NCBI GenBank assembly: GCA_021775515.1
Contig: JAJFHR010000337.1
Span: 1-8,863, forward strand
DNA: 8,863 bases
DNA from: Hyphomicrobiales bacterium
Lineage (GTDB): Bacteria; Pseudomonadota; Alphaproteobacteria; Rhizobiales; JAJFHR01
Direction: 5' to 3'
The notes under the pieces are model-generated. The model made no database searches and had not been told where the DNA came from. It saw nothing but the letters and a program-made list of their open reading frames with translations. The position numbers and the translations under genes are program-made. Shown piece after piece: positions 6,045 through 8,863 of the stretch. Positions within the stretch are counted from its first letter, which is position 1. Each line of letters starts with the position of its first letter.

Positions 6045-6194
6045 GACGTTTTTTTCCGTTGGTTACAACTCGCGCACAACACACCTATCCTGCCTCCCAG
6101 CTTGATCTCTACCTTCAGAGCCCCTTAAAATGATTTATACGGCCCGATGATAGTCTAATCAGGGTCCATAATTTACAGAATAATAAAGGGGGTG

Positions 6195-7094
6195 ATGTTG
6201 GATATCTCGTGGAAAGGCGTAATGCCTGCCCTCATGACTGAGATGCATGAAGATGGCAGTCTAAATTTGAAGGCAACAGCCCAGCACATCAATTCTTGCC
6301 TGGAAGCAGGGATTGACGGGCTCATAATGCTCGGGACCCTGGGTGAAGGCACGTCACTGTCCCCGGATGAAAAAGAACAGGTTTTAACCTGCGCGGTCGA
6401 AGTCGTTGCCGGCAAAGTTCCCGTACTTTCCGGCGTGGCCGAATATACAACAGATTTCGCGATCAGCCATATTCGGCGCGCCGAACGCGCCGGGTGCAGC
6501 GGTCTCATGACCCTGCCAAGCATGGTATATCAGCAGGACCAGCGTGAAGGTATTGCGCATTTTCGCAGCCTTGCCCAATCCACTGATCTTCCCATCATGA
6601 TTTATAATAATCCTGTTTCCTACAAAACCGATTTAACGCCGGTGTCATTCGGCGAACTGGCCGATTGCGAAAACATCGTTGCGATTAAGGAATCTTCGCA
6701 CGACAGCCGCAGGATTACCGATATGATCAATCATCTGGGCCAGCGCTACCTCATTTTCTGCGGGGTCGATGATTTGGCCCTTGAAAATATTCTGTTTGGT
6801 GCTGCAGGCTGGGTAGCCGGTCTGGTAAACAGCTTTCCCAGAGAAACCGTAGCTTTGTACAATTTAGCCAAATCGGGGCGCATAGACGAAGCATTGGATC
6901 TATATCGCTGGTTCATGCCGCTGCTACATCTCGATATAGATGTTAAACTCGTGCAATATATCAAGCTGGCTAATCAGATGACAGGCGAGGGAAGTGAATG
7001 GGTGCGCCGGCCGCGTCTTCCCCTAATCGGAGAAGAACGTAAAAAGATAGAGGCGATCGTTGCAGCCGCACTGGAAACCCGTCCTGACCTGTAA
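6195..7094 (+). CDS. DapA-superfamily class I aldolase/deaminase (dihydrodipicolinate synthase family), not a true DapA
   Basis: TIM-barrel enzyme of about 299 residues that forms a Schiff base with a keto acid. Numbering from ATG 6195: the Schiff-base lysine is K165 (VAIKESS), the catalytic tyrosine Y137 (IMIYNNP), and the phosphate/carboxylate loop GTLGE (47-51). Two features argue against lysine biosynthesis. The second Thr of DapA's GTTGE is Leu49, and the Arg five residues after the tyrosine that holds aspartate semialdehyde (YNVPSR in DapA) is a Ser (S142). Divergence from a GntR/FCD regulator points to a catabolic role. From memory, close-looking proteins accompany hydroxyproline or other imino- and sugar-acid breakdown genes, but none is visible here, so the substrate stays open. 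The start is uncertain: GTG 6192, ATG 6195 and TTG 6198 are all in frame. No obvious terminator follows. Confidence 0.88.
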   Translation: MLDISWKGVMPALMTEMHEDGSLNLKATAQHINSCLEAGIDGLIMLGTLGEGTSLSPDEKEQVLTCAVEVVAGKVPVLSGVAEYTTDFAISHIRRAERAGCSGLMTLPSMVYQQDQREGIAHFRSLAQSTDLPIMIYNNPVSYKTDLTPVSFGELADCENIVAIKESSHDSRRITDMINHLGQRYLIFCGVDDLALENILFGAAGWVAGLVNSFPRETVALYNLAKSGRIDEALDLYRWFMPLLHLDIDVKLVQYIKLANQMTGEGSEWVRRPRLPLIGEERKKIEAIVAAALETRPDL

Positions 7095-7164
7095 CAGCGT
7101 TCTTGTGGCACGGCAACGACCCCAAAGAAATGCACATTTGTCAGTAAGGAATATGTTTCAGCCG

Positions 7165-7176
7165 ATCAAATTTGAT
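7165..7176. repeat. 12-bp perfect palindrome over the epimerase stop codon
   Basis: ATCAAATTTGAT reads identically on both strands and includes the TGA stop (7166-7168) of the minus-strand epimerase. The 71-base convergent gap 7095-7165 before it has no T-tailed hairpin on either strand. Possibly fortuitous. Confidence 0.3.
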
Positions 7177-8173
7177 AGAATTCCCGATACCATTTAACCA
7201 GGCGGTCTACGCCTTGTTCAATTGGGGTAGAGGGTTTGAAACCAACGGCGGTGGTGAGATCATCTACATCCGCATAAGTTTGAGGAACGTCGCCCGCCTG
7301 CATCGGCAAAAAATTCTTTATCGCTTTAACGCCGGTTGAATTTTCTATGCACTCGATGAAATACATTAACTCAACGGGTTGGTTATTGCCTATATTGTAA
7401 AGGCGGTAAGGGGCGGAGGAAGAACCGGGGTCGGGCTTATCACCAAGCCAGTTTGGGTTTGGTGCAGCAATCTTGTCGAGGGTTCGCACAACACCTTCAA
7501 CAATGTCGTCAATATAGGTAAAATCGCGCGAATGTTTTCCGTGATTAAACACATCAATAGGGTCGCCCTGAAGAATTTTTTGGGTAAAGATAAAAGGTGC
7601 CATGTCCGGCCTGCCCCAGGGGCCGTAAACGGTAAAGAATCGCAAACCTGTCACTGGGATGCCGTAGAGATGAGCATAAGAATGCGCCATGAGTTCATTT
7701 GATTTTTTTGTTGCCCCGTAAAGTGAAACGGGATGATCAACATTTTGCTCAACGCTGAAGGGCATTAACGTGTTAGCGCCATAGACCGAACTCGATGAGG
7801 CATAAACCAGATGGCCGACTTGGTGATGGCGGCAGCCCTCAAGAACATTTAAAAATCCCATGATGTTGGAATTGATATAGGCGTGCGGATTTTCAATCGA
7901 ATAACGCACACCAGCCTGGGCTGCCAGATGAACCACGCGATTCGGCTTTTCTCCGGTGAACAACGCCTCCATATCGCTGCGGTTTTCGATATCGAGACGT
8001 GTGAATTTAAAGCCGTTATGCTGCCTTAAAATTTCCAGCCGCGCCTGTTTTAGCCGAACATCATAATAGTCATTGAGATTATCGACACCGACAACCTCAT
8101 CGCCGCGGCCAAGCAGATGGCGAACCGTGGCAAATCCGATAAATCCGGCGGCACCGGTCACAAGAACCTTCAT
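7166..8173 (-). CDS. lpsL: UDP-glucuronate 4-epimerase (LpsL/CapI type, extended SDR)
   Basis: Interconverts UDP-glucuronate and UDP-galacturonate in the cytoplasm, supplying galacturonic acid for LPS, capsule or exopolysaccharide. The 335-residue length is typical. The Rossmann NAD site is GAAGFIG (7-13), followed by the GAE-type segment DNLNDYYDVRLKQARLE (31-47), which distinguishes this group from GalE and from TviC-type UDP-GlcNAcA epimerases. Catalytic residues lie in SSSSVYG (126-132) and Y152-x3-K156 (LYGATKKS), then the substrate loop FFTVYGPWGRPDMA (179-192). The ATG at 8171-8173 has a weak ribosome binding site and follows the dehydrogenase stop by 21 bases on the same strand, so one operon is likely. 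The symbol follows the rhizobial name; substrate preference is inferred from family. Confidence 0.9.
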   Translation of the reverse strand: MKVLVTGAAGFIGFATVRHLLGRGDEVVGVDNLNDYYDVRLKQARLEILRQHNGFKFTRLDIENRSDMEALFTGEKPNRVVHLAAQAGVRYSIENPHAYINSNIMGFLNVLEGCRHHQVGHLVYASSSSVYGANTLMPFSVEQNVDHPVSLYGATKKSNELMAHSYAHLYGIPVTGLRFFTVYGPWGRPDMAPFIFTQKILQGDPIDVFNHGKHSRDFTYIDDIVEGVVRTLDKIAAPNPNWLGDKPDPGSSSAPYRLYNIGNNQPVELMYFIECIENSTGVKAIKNFLPMQAGDVPQTYADVDDLTTAVGFKPSTPIEQGVDRLVKWYREFYQI

Positions 8174-8194
8174 GGTAATAGTTGCTCTGTGTTT

Positions 8195-8863
8195 CTACAG
8201 TCTGGCATCACTTTGCCCCGGTGGCAGAATACCCTTGATATCGTAAATAATACCACCTTCATTGAGCAGGCCGCGCAACCGGTTCTCGCCAAGTTCTACA
8301 ATCTCATTATGTTTCACGGCCAGAATTACCGCATCATAAGGACCCGGCTCAAGCGTATTGGTAAGAGAAACTCCGTAGTGCTCAACAGCTTCCTTAATAT
8401 CCGCATGGGGATCATAGACGTCCACCAGGCCGATAAGATCACCTAATTCCCGAACAAGATCAGCAATCTTGGTGTTGCGCGTATCCGGACAGTTTTCCTT
8501 GAATGTGAAGCCCATCACCAGCACTCGCGACTTTGGCACAGTCAAATTATTCTTCATCATGGTTTTGATGATGTCGAAGGCAACAAATGAAGCCATTTTG
8601 TCATTGATCCGCCGGCCGGCAAGTATCATTTCGAGGTGAAATCCAACACTTTGGGCTTTGTGCGTCAGGTAATAAGGGTCAACGCCGATACAATGGCCAC
8701 CGACAAGGCCTGGATGATATTTGTGAAAATTCCACTTGGTCCCGGCCGCCGCCAATACCTCACCGGTGTCAATATCAATTGTTTTAAACAGCATGGCCAG
8801 TTCATTAATCAGGGCAATATTTACATCGCGCTGAATATTTTCGATCACTTTGGCAGCTTCCGC
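8195..8863 (-). CDS. UDP-N-acetylhexosamine 6-dehydrogenase, TviB/WbpO type (C-terminal part)
   Basis: Partial gene: the frame is open to the right edge, with the N-terminal NAD-binding domain missing and 222 residues visible. It would oxidise a UDP-N-acetylhexosamine (GlcNAc or GalNAc) twice to the uronic acid with NAD+ in the cytoplasm. Visible in order are the end of the central helix (EAAKVIENIQRDVNIALINELA), AGTKWNF, the catalytic cysteine in GGHCIGVDPYY (codon at 8690-8692), and the C-terminal UDP-sugar domain opening with GFTFKENCPDTRNTK, a signature typical of the TviB/WbpO/VipA branch rather than UDP-glucose dehydrogenase. It ends in TAG 21 bases before the epimerase start. The exact sugar (GlcNAc, GalNAc or ManNAc) cannot be fixed. 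I give no symbol because branch members carry different names. Confidence 0.88.
   Translation of the reverse strand, partial: AEAAKVIENIQRDVNIALINELAMLFKTIDIDTGEVLAAAGTKWNFHKYHPGLVGGHCIGVDPYYLTHKAQSVGFHLEMILAGRRINDKMASFVAFDIIKTMMKNNLTVPKSRVLVMGFTFKENCPDTRNTKIADLVRELGDLIGLVDVYDPHADIKEAVEHYGVSLTNTLEPGPYDAVILAVKHNEIVELGENRLRGLLNEGGIIYDIKGILPPGQSDARL

Larger units (their letters stand above)
5693..6194. promoter_or_regulatory. Divergent control region between the GntR regulator and the aldolase gene
   Basis: About 500 bases, AT-rich, without a recognisable gene. Several short open frames on both strands overlap one another and show no family resemblance. It contains a candidate gntR promoter (5732-5760), two TTAATTAAG copies at a 31-bp period (5776-5784, 5807-5815), inverted repeats CACCTGC/GCAGGTG (5937-5963) and TTTTTGTC/GACAAAAA (6011-6044), the palindrome TTGATCAA (6003-6010) and a GATTC site (5996-6000). 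A convincing promoter for the rightward gene was not found. The length leaves room for several operators or an unrecognised small RNA. Confidence 0.5.

Noticed and set aside
5820..6133. Overlapping open frames on both strands (5820-6038 +, 5885-6133 +, 5864-6082 -)
   Set aside because: They overlap each other, lack good ribosome binding sites and have non-protein-like composition; treated as non-coding control DNA.
8117..8446. 109-codon plus-strand open frame
   Set aside because: Antisense to the junction of the epimerase and dehydrogenase genes, both strongly supported by motifs.
1..8863. Mobile element, CRISPR array, toxin-antitoxin or defence system
   Set aside because: No transposase, integrase, phage or nuclease motifs, no regularly spaced repeats and no tRNA-like attachment site were seen. 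The gene content is ordinary chromosomal metabolism, regulation and envelope synthesis.

Overview
The window looks like the chromosome of an alphaproteobacterium of moderate GC content (near 50 % by eye). The main marker is a full-length gcrA, a cell-cycle regulator essentially confined to Alphaproteobacteria that works with CcrM GANTC methylation. It sits divergent from an argD-argF-hslO operon, a gene order familiar from that class. GANTC is also very rare here: I count nine sites in 8863 bases, against about 35 expected at equal base frequencies. I cannot name the order or genus.

Layout, left to right. (1) 1-499, minus: the N-terminal part of a membrane-anchored RND-efflux periplasmic adaptor, running off the left edge. 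(2) 500-785: AT-rich intergenic DNA with a perfect 14-bp palindrome, a possible operator for the efflux operon. (3) 786-3927, minus: a tight operon argD > argF > hslO in which each stop shares one base with the next start (TAATG, TGATG). (4) 3928-4353: the divergent region between argD and gcrA. It holds an intrinsic-terminator-like hairpin facing argD, a 10-bp direct repeat at 31-bp period, two of the nine GANTC sites and an unexplained minus-strand open frame. (5) 4354-4893, plus: gcrA, followed by a long inverted repeat in the convergent gap. (6) 4991-5692, minus: a GntR/FCD regulator. (7) 5693-6194: a 500-bp AT-rich divergent region with several palindromes and repeats. (8) 6195-7094, plus: a DapA-superfamily aldolase that lacks two DapA signature residues. 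(9) 7166-8863, minus: a UDP-glucuronate 4-epimerase preceded by a TviB/WbpO-type UDP-HexNAc 6-dehydrogenase that runs off the right edge, part of a surface-polysaccharide precursor operon.

How they fit together. argD and argF give two late steps of ornithine/arginine synthesis, and hslO adds a redox-activated chaperone to the same transcript. The GntR regulator and the aldolase form a typical divergent regulator/catabolic-enzyme pair, probably for a keto- or imino-acid intermediate, with the substrate not resolvable here. The two sugar-nucleotide genes supply uronic-acid precursors for capsule, exopolysaccharide or LPS. I saw no tRNA, rRNA, insertion sequence, phage gene or CRISPR array, and no convincing undescribed multi-gene system. 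The best leads are regulatory: the hairpin in the arginine leader, the GANTC pattern around gcrA, and the structured regions upstream of the efflux and aldolase genes.
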